In this document: one piece after another, positions 63,790 to 64,000 of the stretch
How positions within the stretch are numbered: the stretch's first letter is position 1
How the letters are laid out: each line of letters starts with the position of its first letter
NCBI RefSeq assembly: GCF_038561935.1
Contig: NZ_CP102770.1
Location: 3,658,001 to 3,722,000 of the forward strand
From: Myxococcus stipitatus
Lineage (GTDB): Bacteria > Myxococcota > Myxococcia > Myxococcales > Myxococcaceae
Direction of reading: 5' to 3'
DNA length: 64,000 nt
The notes under the pieces: generated by a model
The model's input: only the letters and a program-made list of their open reading frames with translations
Databases searched by the model: none
What the model was told of the DNA's origin: nothing
Translations under genes and position numbers: made by a program

Positions 63790-64000
63790 ATGAAAGACGA
63801 TTTGCAGATTGCCGTGGTGGGTGCCACCGGCGTGGTGGGCCGTGAAGTGCTGGCGGGGCTGTACGCGCGCGACGTGCCCGCGGAGAACGTGAGGGCCTTC
63901 GGCTCGGAGCGCTCGAAGGGGCTGGAGGTGGAGTACGGCGAGGACTCGCTGGAGGTGGAGCGCGCCACGGCCGACGCCTTCCGGGGTGTGGGGCTGGTGC
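63790..64000 (+). CDS. asd: Aspartate-semialdehyde dehydrogenase Asd (3' end cut by edge)
   Basis: Seventy residues are visible. The N-terminal Rossmann motif VVGATGVVGREVLAGL with SERSKGLEVEYG is the usual start of this enzyme, which makes aspartate-semialdehyde for lysine, threonine and methionine. Catalytic Cys lies outside. It is 48 bp after tsaB. Confidence 0.93.
   Translation, partial: MKDDLQIAVVGATGVVGREVLAGLYARDVPAENVRAFGSERSKGLEVEYGEDSLEVERATADAFRGVGLV

Overview
This 64 kb window is about 70% GC and is densely coded, with many overlapping ATGA/GTGA gene junctions. It comes from a myxobacterium, most likely Myxococcaceae (Myxococcus, Corallococcus, Pyxidicoccus or a relative). The main evidence is the gliding-motility cluster gltK / gltB-gltA-gltC, the FHA-TPR and Ser/Thr kinase proteins, the PilZ protein, NtrC-type regulation and many lipoproteins. 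Its own dialect includes GTG starts at coupled gene junctions. No rRNA, tRNA or CRISPR array was seen.

Layout. 1-10443 (minus strand): type II secretion genes gspE (cut by the window edge), gspD and gspC; an NtrC-type response regulator; a ParB/Srx-fold protein; and the TldE/PmbA-TldD protease pair. 10618-14603 (plus): a membrane FHA-TPR protein, a protein with two cyclic-nucleotide-binding domains and a small membrane-anchored protein. 14609-21769: TPR protein, homoserine kinase, lipoprotein, START-like protein, membrane Peptidase_MA protein, PilZ protein, DUF192 lipoprotein. 21916-25950: a PhoX-like lipoprotein with a collagen-like linker and a two-haem protein, followed by decayed tandem copies of the haem gene's own 3' end. 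26131-31911: EAL-CBS phosphodiesterase, coiled-coil membrane protein, MDR reductase and a purE-purK-ybaK operon. 32336-38263: a VWA protein, gltK and the divergent gltB-gltA-gltC operon, closed by a textbook terminator. 38377-46942: MFS exporter, plsX with a coupled HAD-like gene, pcnB, a DMT exporter, dinB and a HAD phosphatase. 47021-50241: a hypothetical gene, a complete IS3-family element and an S37-type peptidase truncated by it. 50359-53360: a Cys-poor ribosomal protein S4 paralogue under a Fur/Zur-like box, a secreted lipoprotein, a YjbQ protein and an RluA-type pseudouridine synthase. 53357-56661: two divergent Ser/Thr kinases. 56646-59003: a frameshifted gene remnant, then a WYL repressor divergent from a short-chain dehydrogenase with a shared operator. 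59167-64000: envelope and housekeeping genes uppS-cdsA-rseP-rlpA-tsaB-asd (asd cut by the edge).

Functional themes. Envelope export and assembly: Gsp, Glt, RseP, RlpA, UppS, CdsA and PlsX. Surface motility: GltK/B/A/C with a nearby VWA protein. Regulation by phosphorylation and nucleotides: NtrC regulator, FHA, CNB, PilZ, EAL-CBS and kinases. The most unusual items are the IS3 insertion that removed a peptidase 3' end, the Fur/Zur-boxed S4 paralogue, the kinase with an acidic insert of about 110 residues inside its catalytic domain, the collagen-linked PhoX lipoprotein, and the haem gene whose 3' end is repeated into the intergenic space. No wholly new multi-gene defence or biosynthetic system could be supported.
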